From NCBI RefSeq assembly GCF_024763615.1, contig NC_077224.1, positions 59,530,712-59,594,711 of the forward strand: a stretch of 64,000 nucleotides of DNA. The letters run 5' to 3'. Positions 10,786-21,356 of this stretch are shown piece after piece. The notes beneath the pieces are model-generated. The model was not told the DNA's origin, searched no databases, and worked only from the letters and a program-made list of their open reading frames with translations. Every line of letters starts with the position of its first letter. Position 1 is the first letter of the stretch. The position numbers and the translations under genes were made by a program. The stretch is from Phlebotomus papatasi. Lineage: Eukaryota > Arthropoda > Insecta > Diptera > Psychodidae.

Positions 10786-13613
10786 CGTTACTGTGGGAAG
10801 AATTACGTTACTAACGTAAAGATATCACTTGCAAGGAATTTTAAGGACATTATGAAATTTTTATTGCTTTGTTTTCTCCATTTGCTACGTTAGTAGTTTT
10901 TTTCAGTAAATCAGTATCGTTTACTCTGCATTTTGGATTCATAGAATCAATTTTGATAAAATTTCAAGAGATTTTTGACTGGTCAAATCCTGAACTAAAC
11001 ATTTATTCATGTGCATATTTAGCATAATTTAGTTGATTATACTTGAAATTTTCTTAGTATTGATAACATTTTCCTTTCATTCACAAAGGACAGTAAATGT
11101 GGGTGATCCAGAAGCATGAATGGTTAAATGACTCAATTTTGTACTTACATAGATGTTTGTATTCTCACCGGTAAATCATTATATGGAAGTTGATTGGATG
11201 AAGATAGTGCATGACGATGAGAGAAAGGTGGTTATGAATATTATGTACATAAGAATGATGATGCAGTGCAGAATTTATTTGCAATTTCAGAAGTTACATT
11301 CAATGGCATCATGTTGCGTTTAGGAGATATTACTTAATTTCCGTCAGTCTTATGCGTTAGACTATCTTCATTCCGATGAGATTGCCCATTTATGATGAAT
11401 CTTCGCCTATAAAGAGTTCATGATAGATTCATAAAAGGGGAGTTCAATACATGCAAAATAAATATTTTCGAAGTAATTTTCTCCTTTGCCTCTTGGGTAA
11501 TATATAATTATATACATATGAGACTCGCCGTGTGGTCTGGACGGGACTTTTCCCATTTTGTATCTCGTTCAATATTTCATATAATGTTTAAGGTTATGTA
11601 TATAAAATTGATTTTATACTGGTGCAAAGTGCAGAAAAAGAGCATCAGTCGCAAGATGGACATGCTGAAGAATGTGATAATGTGGTCTGGTAGATGAATA
11701 ATGTTATGGGTGGTTTTATTTAAAAGGTTGGGGGGATTCTGCAAAAGTTTTACAGAATGCATCTAATGCATTATGTAATGGATAATAAAATTACTCAATT
11801 GATTTTCCATTTAATCCCATAATGTAAGGAAAAGATAAAGGCTAATATTAAATTTGCAGAAGCCAAATTTTGGATAATATAGGCCTTGTTTTGCGTTACC
11901 ATCTGATTAAATAGAGCAATAAACAAATGCTGGTGCTACAAGGAAGTTGAAATATAGGTATACCATTCAGATACAAGACATATTTCTGCATTTTCATCTG
12001 CTCATGTTTTACTTCTTAAAAGTTAGCAAATAGTGAAGTGAGGCAATAAATAAAAGCAAGTACTATGCAACAATGTTTGTGATGTTTGTTCTTAAAACAA
12101 CAAAATGTCGTGAATGTTTAGAAAATTGTTAGGAGGGAAAATACTGCAATGAATGGTGATTAGCAATTGGTATTTTAATGTATACACTTATTGTATCAAT
12201 TGACACAATTCTTACCGTATCATGAAAGAACCAGGGTAGAAGTTAAATTGGTTCTTAAATAATTCACTCAAGATGAATATATTTTGTAAGAAAACCGAAA
12301 AGAAATAAACAGGATCTCACTTATGCATTATTAATTTGTCTAAATTCATTACTAACTAATGGATCGTGTTGTATGAATGAAGTAAAGGTGTGGGCTGTAG
12401 ATCATCTATGTTAAACGTGGCTTTCTCTCCCATTGAGCAGAGTGTCATGGATGAATGAGTTACTATCTATCTTGATTTAAGATATTCCCCCAACATCGTC
12501 TTGCAAAGTATACAACAATTGAAAGACCAAGTTGTAATGTTACGATGCTTCTTCTGCATTGATCACAAGCATGAATGAAAGGCACAATATGCGTTTTGAT
12601 GGGAGGTGAAAAAAAAGAGAGAATAATTGCTATGTGCACGTGCGAATAGGGGGGATTAAGTGAAGGTGGATCCGGAACACAATAAAATATCGATCTTTGC
12701 GACTTCTCTTTGTTTCCAATCTTCACTCCCTCACATTTGCTTTATCCTATAAATTTTACAAAATGTATATCACTATGTTGGGAAATCATTGGAATGATTC
12801 TCCTGCAGCTAACAAAGTTCTTTTCAGAATGATCTTTGACATTAGACCCCGTTTTGTATGCCATACCGATGACCATCAACATGAACTCTACATATGCCTT
12901 ATAATTTTTATCTAGATCTTTAGAAGTAGAAAAGAATTTTCAATTTTTCAAGGTAGGGGAATATTTTGGAATTTTAGTCAATGCAATATTGGAAATTTAT
13001 CCAGGGTACATGATCACTTAATTGACTTTTATTTAATTTTGAGAGGATTGTCCGAGACTTGAGAGACAGTTTGATTTGTCCGAAATTCTATGCTGTTTGG
13101 AATTCCAAATTTGTTTTTTTAAGGGTTAAAGGTAGATGCATTTTATGCAAATTTGCCAAATTCAATTTGATAAATGACGATTTTTATTTTGAACTTTTCA
13201 AAAACATCTTACTAATAAAAGAATTTGAATAAAATTTTCTTGTCTGCGACGATAAATATTGTTTGAAATATCCATAAAAAATCCTTAAATCCAATAAAAA
13301 TGACCGTGATTTTAATGGGAAGTTCAGAACTCAATTCTTGGTTTAACATAAATTTATTAATTTGCGCTACTTATTTAAAAATATTAATTATTTACTTTAT
13401 TATTAATTAAATAAAATGAAATTGTATCTCGCTGGAAAATTTAAACAAAGATATTCCGATTGTATTTATATTTTTCTTCTATTTTTAATATAGAAAATTG
13501 TTCTAAGGAATTCTGTTAAAAAGAACTAATTTCGAAGAACTAAACAAAATATCTGAAAACATTTTTTTTTAAATATTAATTAATTTAATATTTCTCAATA
13601 AATCTTCGCGTTT
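10786..13613. other. AT-rich DNA, nothing recognised
   Basis: About 2.8 kb without a gene or a recognisable element; one of the few long MITE-poor stretches. Confidence 0.55.
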
Positions 13614-13718
13614 CGGACGATTTCTGAGAAATAATGACACGCTGTTTGTCCATCCGTCTGTCGCTAGCCCAAGAGGTTAAACGTTAAGAGATAGAGAATT
13701 GGGATTGCTCGAAATGTA

Positions 13719-13931
13719 GGGGAAATTGGGGCACCACCACACATGGGGTACCACCAAACACTGCGATTTCTTAATCGGATATTCATCTTCAGAGTTCGAG
13801 ACTTATAGAAATTTATAGGCATTTTAGGAGATGCTTGTCTACTGAAGAAATGGTTGAGATAGTTCAAGTAGATTAGAAATAAAAATTAGTGTTTGGTGGT
13901 ACCCCGCATTTGGTGGTGCCCCAGTTTCCCC
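13719..13931. mobile_element. MITE family D (GGGGAAATTGGGGCACC ends)
   Basis: The left end repeats GGGGCACCACC and GGGGTACCACC; the right end mirrors it (GGTGGTACCCC, GGTGGTGCCCC, CAGTTTCCCC). Another copy is at about 19595-19810. Confidence 0.88.
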
Positions 13932-14250
13932 GATGTTTTAGAGGTTTTTGACATTTCGTTCTTATATAAAAATACCTTTGAATCATTCCTAATAACGGTT
14001 TTTCAAGGTCAAAGGTTAAAAAGGCTCTAAGGAGTGCATTCCTAAACTGAATGGGATCATGTTTAGGCTCTTTGGAAGGTCTTGAAATTTCCTATAACTG
14101 AACCAGTTCCAATCTATAACTAATTTTTATCTGAAATTCAATTGTATTACTCCTAAGGTATATTTTAGGCACTATTTTGAGTGATTTAGGAATCGGCTCA
14201 AATCGGTGGAGAAATAGTAAACGGTAAATGATGCGAAAGTATTTTTGGGG

Positions 14251-14684
14251 TACCGTGAGTTCGTGTGATTTTGTCCCCTGCGGGTAAATTTAATCCCCTC
14301 CTGTTCGTAAGCTTTTCTTTACTTTTAGAACTTAGGGGGAAGTGGGGCACCTTTGAAAGTGGGGCACCTTTGAAATTGGGATTTTTCATCTATTTTTGAT
14401 TAAAATTGAGCCCTATCGTTATATAATTTAGCTGCACAAACAAACTGAGAAGCTAAATTACTTTCTGATATGGCTCAATTCCGCTTAAACATAGGAGAAA
14501 AATCTCAATTTCAAAGGTATCCCACTTTCAAAGGTGCCCCACTTCCCCTTAAGGATGATCTTTACCGATCCGATCACGTCTGGTAGGTGTAAACCATTCA
14601 TAAACATTAGAATTAAAGAAAAGCTTACGAACAGGATGGGGTCAAAGTCACCCACAGGGGACAAAGTCACGCGAGCTTACGGTA
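14251..14684. mobile_element. Inverted-repeat element (TACCGTGAG ends) hosting a MITE
   Basis: TACCGTGAGTTCGTGTGATT on the left is mirrored by GCGAGCTTACGGTA on the right, with TIRs of about 70 bases including CTGTTCGTAAGCTTTTCTTT. A family E MITE (14335-14549) is inserted in its middle. A right-half relic lies at 41027-41126. Confidence 0.82.
14335..14549. mobile_element. MITE family E (GGGGAAGTGGGGCACC ends), copy 1
   Basis: The left end carries GTGGGGCACCTTTGAAA twice, mirrored at the right by TTTCAAAGGTGCCCCACTTC. Other copies lie at 14690-14871, 31076-31270 and 46731-46919. Confidence 0.9.
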
Positions 14685-14689
14685 TAATA

Positions 14690-14871
14690 GAGGGAATTGG
14701 GGCACCTTTGAAATTGAGATTTTTCACCTATTTTTAAATAAAATTGAGCCTTATTGTGGTATAATTTAGCTACACAAACAGATTGAGAAGCTCAATTACA
14801 TCATGATATGGCTCAGTTCCACTTAAACATAGGAGAAAAATCCCAATTTCAAAGGTGGGCCCACTTTCCCC
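14690..14871. mobile_element. MITE family E, copy 2
   Basis: GAGGGAATTGGGGCACC opens it and GGGCCCACTTTCCCC closes it. The internal sequence is close to copy 1. It starts only 5 bases after the preceding element. Confidence 0.88.
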
Positions 14872-15067
14872 TATCTAACTAAGTTACGATTTTAAGTACT
14901 TCGCAAAGCCTGGGGTGCTTTTTCACCCCTTTTTTAATCCTACTAATTCTTTATTTTAGTTATTCATTTATAATTTATACTTTTAGGAAAAAATATCTTT
15001 TAAAATAAAAAAAAAATAATGGCAGAAGACAAAAGGGTAACTCATTTCGTGGAACTCGAGCCAATCT

Positions 15068-15595
15068 GACCAGGGAACCCACGGGGAACCCGGGAAACTC
15101 ACGGGGAACTCAAGGAACTCACGGGGAACTCGGGGAACTCACGGGGAACTCGGGGAACTTACGGGAAACTCGGGGAACCCATATATTTTTCAGGGAACTC
15201 ACGGGGAACTCATATTTTTTTTGGGGGGAACCCGGGGAACTCATGTATTTTTTCAGGGAACCTGGGGAACTTATACATTTTTTCAGGGAACCCGGGGAAC
15301 CCATGTATTTTTTTTAGGGAACCCGGAGAATTCTTACATTTTTTCAGGGAACTCACGGGGAACTCATGTATTTTTTTCAGGGAATCCGGGGAACCCATAC
15401 ATTTTTTCAGGGAACCCAGGGAACTCTTACATTTTTTTAGGGAACTCACAGGAAACCCATTTATTTTTTCAGGGAACCCGGGGAACCCATGGATTTTCTC
15501 AGAGAACCCGGGGAACTCATCTATTTTTTCAAGGAACTCGCGGGGAACTCAGGGAACCCATACATTTTTTCAGGGAACCCGGGAACTCGAGCCAC
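15068..15595 (+). repeat. Minisatellite, GGGAACYCRYGG / ATTTTTTCA alternating
   Basis: About 18 degenerate units alternate a GC-rich word (CGGGGAACTC) with a T-rich word (CATGTATTTTTTCAGGGAA), period near 28-30 bases. The left 130 bases hold only the short GC-rich word. It is open in several frames because of periodicity, not because it is a gene. Confidence 0.92.
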
Positions 15596-16059
15596 TCTAT
15601 TTTCATATGAATAACCCCTTGGCAGAAGAACAAGGAAAATTAGGCAAAGTTCTTTGAAAAGGTTGTTAAAATTTCTTAATTTTTTATCAGATTTTAGATT
15701 TTTTTTTAGATTTTCAAAATTTTAAATTCTAGTATTAACCTTTGGATACACCACTATTTAAAAATGTCTTTAATTTTTACGTTAGGTAGAATTCAACTTT
15801 AGGCTTTCTTTGTCTTTGAACATTACTAATTAAGGACTTCAAGAATTTTCGTGACTATTCTTTAAAAAGTTGCAAGAAATATTTTTGAAAATGTTCTTTA
15901 TTTGTTGTGTGACCCATTACATCTTGTGTAGCTTAGAATTACTTTGAATGAGTCTTAAATCTGAGCTTGACAGGTTATAACGTTGTGGATGAGACTGATA
16001 CAATACCTAGTTTTATCAGGGACTAGGTCTTATCAGGACTCTGGGTAAGGGCCTTGACA

Positions 16060-16190
16060 AACCTGAGGATTGGCCGAGAGACGGCTTAGCGTAAATATAT
16101 TAGAAATATTGCTTAAACTACATTGCCATCATTTTTCACTAAGTCATCTCTCGGCTTAAGTCGTTAGTGTGTCTAGGACATAAGACTTAA
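16060..16190. mobile_element. Inverted-repeat relic (GGCCGAGAGACGGCTTA arms)
   Basis: TGGCCGAGAGACGGCTTAG on the left pairs with CTCTCGGCTTAAGTCG on the right. Related relics occur at 29830-29955 and 49215-49560. Confidence 0.65.
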
Positions 16191-16353
16191 CAAGTGTTTT
16201 TTTCTCGTGGAGTGACACCTTTTCACTGGGAATCACTGAACAAGGGCATCGATTGACATTTTAGATTTCAAAATCTGATAATAGGAATTGGTGGGGCAGC
16301 TTTCGATAAGCATGTTTTTTAAATAGAATTTTGGGATAATAAATATATGGGAC

Positions 16354-16606
16354 GGGTCCCGGCCAAAATCCCGAAAGCCAAAATTCCGAAAGCCAAAATC
16401 CCGAATTCTTAGAAGTGTCATAGCTACTTCCGCGATTGCACCCGCGCTTGCTGGAGGCAAAGGGAAATCTTCTGTGTCTTGGGAAATTATTCTATACATT
16501 TTCCTCCATATAATTTCATCCCTTTCACGATTTTTAAAATTCGGGATTTTGGCTTTCGGGATTTTGGCTTTCGTGATTTTGGCTTTCGTGATTTTGGCTG
16601 CCACCG
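16354..16606. mobile_element. Foldback-type element with 9-bp target duplication
   Basis: Both arms are short tandem arrays of CCAAAATCCCGAAAG (left) and CGGGATTTTGGCTTT (right), around a unique core with GCTGGAGGCAAA. The flanks are the direct repeat ATATGGGAC (16345-16353 and 16607-16615). A 9-bp duplication with array-like inverted ends fits FB/MULE-type elements. A diverged sister is at 45600-46035. Confidence 0.82.
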
Positions 16607-16636
16607 ATATGGGACATGTGCTGTATATTGACTTAT

Positions 16637-16745
16637 GGCCTCTACACACTAAAGAAATTTATTTCCATATTGAAGAATATTCCCTACGGTTCTGTAGGAA
16701 AAGCTCTAGAATGTGGCCATATTTTTCTCTAGTGTGTAGATACCA
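16637..16745. mobile_element. Short MITE family K (GGCCTCTACACACTA ends)
   Basis: GGCCTCTACACACTAAAGAA is mirrored by TCTCTAGTGTGTAGA. A related nested pair is at 62246-62470. Confidence 0.75.
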
Positions 16746-17368
16746 TTAGTTTGAATATAGTTAATAAACGATTGGAAAATGAATTTTACAAAACTTCAGG
16801 TTCCTGAAACTGCCTCACCCTCTTCTACGCCAATTTCCTGAATTTGTGGGACGCGATTGAAAGTCAGTTTTTTTAATTCTTAAATGGCTTAAGGTTTCTG
16901 AAAACTAATTATACTTGTTTATTTTTTTTTTCAAAAAATGGCTTTAGTAAATGATCTCAAGCGTAGCTAAAAAGTTGTTGGTTTTTTAATAGGCCTAATG
17001 GCTTGTGTTCTGGGTTTTTCTTACTAAGATAGGTCACGTAACACGTTAAAATCAGATACTGATCAAACTTCTGGTTGATAGAATGACTACATAGCATGTA
17101 CATCTACATATGTATAGTAGCAAAACAATAGAAATTATCACACAAGGTGACTGATTATTTCTTCACCTGATAAGATTATGTACTATAAAAGGTGCGATCC
17201 AATTGTTCAAAATACATTGAAATTACAAATATCAAATGATGCGGAAGGTAAAAGGTATACTAGGTATTGTATATAAATCTATGTATATGTAGTGCAATGT
17301 ATAGGAAAGGTGATCTCGTACAATGAGAAAATTCCATCTCTTCTCGTGCGATCTGACATTTTTGTTGC

Positions 17369-17566
17369 TCAAAAACTTCTCGTTTGGGTTTGCAGACTGT
17401 ACGAAGTGCTTAGCGCTGAGAGACGAATGTCTGGATTTTCAGAGGCAGCAGAAAAGGCTGGTAAAACTGTCTTAAGCAATTCCACACAGTCTTCAGTAGC
17501 TTCGGAGATGTCGAGGCGAAAGCTAGTCTCCATACGGTGTACGATCGGTATCAAAAGTTCAAGCAC
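17369..17566 (-). other. Possible coding fragment of unknown function
   Basis: A 65-codon minus-strand frame reads ISEATEDCVELLKTVLPAFS and AASENPDIRLSALS, which has a protein-like composition unlike the surrounding AT-rich DNA. It resembles a helical-repeat segment, but I recognise no family. There is no clear acceptor or donor pair on the minus strand. The opposite strand is also open and has an acceptor-like TTTGCAG at 17396, so the call is uncertain. Confidence 0.3.
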
Positions 17567-18599
17567 AATCTCTCACCTTTTGCAATATCGGCTCGAGTGT
17601 ATAATTAAAATTTAATTAAAATTTCTTTGCTAACGCAGAGTGAATGTGTAAGGATATAACCCATTTAGAATATCACGCCCATTTAGGAAAATTATTAATT
17701 TAATCCAATATCGCAAGGGGGATTGTTTAAGGAGAATCTTTTCAATTTTCTTGTGTCGGGGATGGCTTGATGTTTGTTACGTGTGATCATCAGTGTAAAT
17801 AAATTCGGCAATCAATAGATAGACTCATTCAGTGGATAAGATTATTACATGATGGAAAAGCTGATTTACAAGCTGATCTGTCTCGCATGATCACTACATA
17901 TTATGTTAACTTGTGTTCATATTTTTTACTGCTCTTCATAGAAAAGTTGACTATACACTCGTTAAGATTACCTACACAGATTTTCCATCTCTTACGCATA
18001 TTAATTACTTTGAGAGTGAAGCATTAATTCAATTTGATGGATATCAGTGAATTATCTCAATTTTGATGTCTCTCATTCAAAAGCACATCAAATGTCGATC
18101 TCTAAATTGTACATGAGAAAAAAAAGTTCATACTAAAAGAAGAATAAAAGATTTCTCTTTTGCCACCTTATTTTGCCAGTAAGCCACTTTTCATTGTGCC
18201 CAATGACATAAAATTGCTAATTCAAGATCAATGGCTGTTTATTATGTGGGCAGCAATGGACTGGGGAATTGCTGAGTCAATTGTTGAGTATGGTACATAA
18301 TTTCACAATAAATTAATGAACTCCCTTGCTTGTGAATTAAATACTCAGTGGAGCTTTATGCAATATACTCTGAAGTATTGCTTCAAAATGTGTAAACTTT
18401 TGCCGGTCTTGAAAGTGTACACGGAAAAAGATTGGTGATATTTTCTACAAAATCCTCATGTTGATTTTACTATTTTGAATATACTTATAAATTCGTTAAA
18501 TTTCCAATTGAAAACTTGGGAAAAAAACAGTTTTTTAATCAAAAAGGATTTCGCAGTGTATTGGTTTTTGAACAAAAACTGGGTAATGATTGGACCTTT

Positions 18600-19210
18600 A
18601 TGCTATCTTATTGTATCATGGGATGAATGAGCAAGGTTGGAGGGGGAGGCAAAGCGTCCCAGGATTGTTGAAATGAGCCAACTCGTGACATAGACAGTGT
18701 ACCTTAAAATTAATTTTGTATAATTCACCATTTACTAATTCACAACCGATTAGAACCTATTCATAAATTGCTCAAAAAATCCCCCAAAATAGCTTAAGCT
18801 TTCGGATTATATTTAATTATGGGTTTATTGCCGGTATCTAACCGATTTGAACTGGTTCAGAATTTTTTGAAATACCAAGACCTTTCCAACGAGCCCAAAC
18901 ATTATCCTATTCGGTTAAGAAATACATTCTCTAGAGCATTTTAAACATTCGACCATCAAAAACCGTTATTAGGAATGATTTAACCCTTTACCCTTTAAGG
19001 ACGATTGGGTCACCGCTGACCCAAAAATGAAACTTTTCCTACGACCTTCTAAAGTTGTATTTTGCCCTAAAAACTTAGAAAAAATGATTTTTTCTGATCC
19101 TCAATTTTTGATCTTCTCGTCCTTAAAGGGTTAACAGTATTTTCCTACATGGACGAAATATCTGCCCGAACATCCTCTAAAACATATTCAAAAATGAAAA
19201 AAAAACTTAC
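18600..19210 (-). repeat. F-family dispersed repeat, inverted
   Basis: Reverse-complement order of the same blocks as at 13614-14100: GCAAAGCGTCCCAGG end, a CCGATTTGAAC segment, AATCATTCCTAATAACGG, and a GGACGAAAT block. Interrupted by the MITE at 18984-19130. Confidence 0.65.
18984..19130. mobile_element. TTAA-flanked MITE (CCCTTTAAGGACGA ends)
   Basis: TIRs CCCTTTAAGGACGA and TCGTCCTTAAAGGG with TTAA on each side (18980-18983, 19131-19134). It is inserted in an inverted F-family repeat. Confidence 0.75.
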
Positions 19211-19344
19211 GATGCGTTTTCAAGTAATCCCAAAGATATATATTTTTTTAAATTTAGATAACTATTGATTAATCACGAAAAATATAGAGGCAGTTGGGGC
19301 AGTTATAAACACTGTGATTTTTAATTAAATATTCTCTGTTAAAA

Positions 19345-20150
19345 ATCGCTCGTAAAAATTTTGTAAAATCTCATTGTCCCATATTGAAAAGTAACGAGAT
19401 GTTTGGCTACCCCTGTCGCCATAGGGATTTTTGTAAAATCTTTTCATTTTCAACAAGATGTCTTGTTGATACCGGAAACTCCACATTTTTTACTAATAAT
19501 ATACAAAATCTTGTAAAAGTTTTGTCAGTATTTGTTTTTTTATTCACCAAAAAATGACGATTTTGTAGTCGGAAATGGTATCTAAAGTCCTATTTAACCA
19601 ATTCTTTTAAGCACCACCAAACACGGGGTACCACTAAACACTGCGATTTTTTAAGCGGATATTGGATATCAAAGGATAAGACCGATAGGTATTTATAGGC
19701 ACTAAAGGGATGTTTGTATACTGAAGGAATGGTCGAGATAGTCCAAGTAGTTTAGAAATAAAAATTAGTGTTTGGTGGTACCCCGTGTTTGGTGGTGTCC
19801 CAGTTTCCCCTATAACATAAAGCATGAAAATTGTGATTATTATTTCTACCAAATTGATAAATAATTTGACAGAAAATATTCCAAGACCATTTTAAGAGAA
19901 AGAGATAAGAATGAAAGAGAAAACAATATATTTTGCAACGCCATCTATTGAGAAATTCCCATGAAAACCAGATTTTGAGAAAATTTTTACAAGAATTTTG
20001 TTAATTAATTTTGGTGGATTCGGTTTTAACAAGATATCTTGTTGAAAATGAAAAGATTTTACGAAAATCCCTATGGTGACAGGGGTAGCCAAACATCTTA
20101 TTACTTTTCCTTATAAATCGACTTATTTTACAAATTTTTTACGAGATTGT
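19345..20150. mobile_element. Long-arm inverted-repeat element
   Basis: The arms share TTTGGCTACCCCTGTCGCCA and TTTTCATTTTCAACAAGAT in opposite orientation, about 110 bases per arm. It hosts the family D MITE. Confidence 0.8.
19595..19810. mobile_element. MITE family D, innermost copy
   Basis: GCACCACCAAACACGGGGTA is mirrored by GGTGGTACCCCGTGTTTGG. It closely matches the copy at 13719-13931. Confidence 0.85.
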
Positions 20151-20268
20151 TTACGAGATATTTTTTTAAGAGTTAGACTTCAGCGGATGTGAGTTATATG
20201 AATTTTTAGATATTATAGAGATCCTTGTTCATTGAAGAAATGGTCACCATAAGTCTAAGTGTTACGGC

Positions 20269-20667
20269 GTTATCACACTTGCACATTAAAATTTTAATGT
20301 GATTCATATTAATTGTCCCTTGTGAGCGTTCAAATATGTTATTTGTGTCTTTGAGTCACTTAATATTCGAGGTTTTTCTATTTATTGATAAAGAAGTGGA
20401 CAGGGCCGGCAAAAATAAGTTTAAATTTAACTAAAACATAAATATTTTTCACATTAAAAAATTAAAGAGAAAATCGCATTAATTTTTCGCATTAATGCTA
20501 TAAATCAATTTATATCAAATTTTGCGGGCCAAGTCTATCTTTTTATCAACAAATAGATCAAATTTTGAATATAAAATGATTCAAACACACAAATTACACA
20601 TTTGGACTCTCACCAGCGACAATTAATGTGAATCATATTAAAATTTTAATGTGCAAGTGTGATAACA
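20269..20667. mobile_element. Inverted-repeat element (GTTATCACACTTGCAC ends)
   Basis: GTTATCACACTTGCACATTA is mirrored by TGCAAGTGTGATAAC; arms of about 60 bases contain the palindromic AAAATTTTAATGTG. The interior is AT-rich with no ORF. Confidence 0.85.
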
Positions 20668-20852
20668 CAGTTAGACATAGAACTCGGTGTTTACACTGCC
20701 CCAGTTTCCCCTATATCAAGCTTTTCATCTGAATTTGAACAATGCAATATGTAAAATCAAAAATTTTATATTGCAGAAAATACTGTCAATTTTTTCCGTG
20801 CACTAAAAAGACTTACTTGAGAGTAATGAAATCATTCATAAAATTTTGTAGC

Positions 20853-20860
20853 TATAAATA
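20853..20860 (+). promoter_or_regulatory. Possible TATA box upstream of the isolated first exon
   Basis: TATAAATA lies about 500 bases upstream of the ATG at 21357, with AT-rich sequence and no long ORF between. It would fit a TATA-type promoter with a long 5' UTR, but the window is AT-rich and such words occur by chance. Weak support. Confidence 0.25.
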
Positions 20861-21356
20861 GTGATCGCTCCTTTTGTAGTGTTTTTTTTTGTATATTGCC
20901 AATTAAGAAGTTTAGTATTTTCGTTGTGGTTTTTAACCACGCCGAAACACAGACAGTTGAAGAAATTCTCCTGATAAGAAATAATCTCCAAAGCAAACTG
21001 TAAGTTTTCTGTGTGAAAATGTGTATACAGGGAGTGAAATAGACAAACGAAAATTCGCTGTTACCTATATACAAAAATGTTTCAATTTATTTGTGTACAA
21101 ACTCTGAAAAAATTTGGGGTTAATTAAAAGTGCGTGTGATTAAGTGATACAATTTTGTGAATTTTGTCCAAATGGTGTAGGAATTTTCGTACATATATTG
21201 TAGGCGAAATGTTGAGCAGAATATTGAAGTACTGGGCTATTTTGTAAAAAAAAAAGAAGAGCAACAATATAAGAAAAAAAACTTAATGTGGTGTAGTGAA
21301 AATATGTCGTCAGTGGAGCGACTTAAAGTTGTGATAAGTGTTGCTGACTGAGAGAC

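Larger units (their letters stand above)
13614..14935 (+). repeat. F-family dispersed repeat with nested MITEs
   Basis: It opens with the GTCCATCCGTCTGTCGCTAG arm, passes through the TCATTCCTAATAACGG block and a CGGCTCAAATCGG segment, and closes with GCAAAGCCTGGGGTGC. Three MITEs are inserted in it (13719-13931, 14251-14684, 14690-14871). Confidence 0.7.
19287..20711. mobile_element. Composite nested MITE cluster
   Basis: The outer element (GAGGCAGTTGGGGCAGTTATA ... ACTGCCCCAGTTTCCCC, TA-flanked) is a diverged family D relative. Inside it sit a long-arm inverted-repeat element (about 19345-20150), which itself contains a family D copy (19595-19810), and a separate element at 20269-20667. Confidence 0.85.

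Noticed and set aside
15068..15595. CRISPR-like array
   Set aside because: Units are contiguous and degenerate with no unique spacers, and the sequence is a eukaryotic intron-bearing genome.
15210..15610. Long open frames on both strands across the minisatellite
   Set aside because: They are periodic translations of a tandem repeat whose unit lacks stops. Nothing suggests a real protein.
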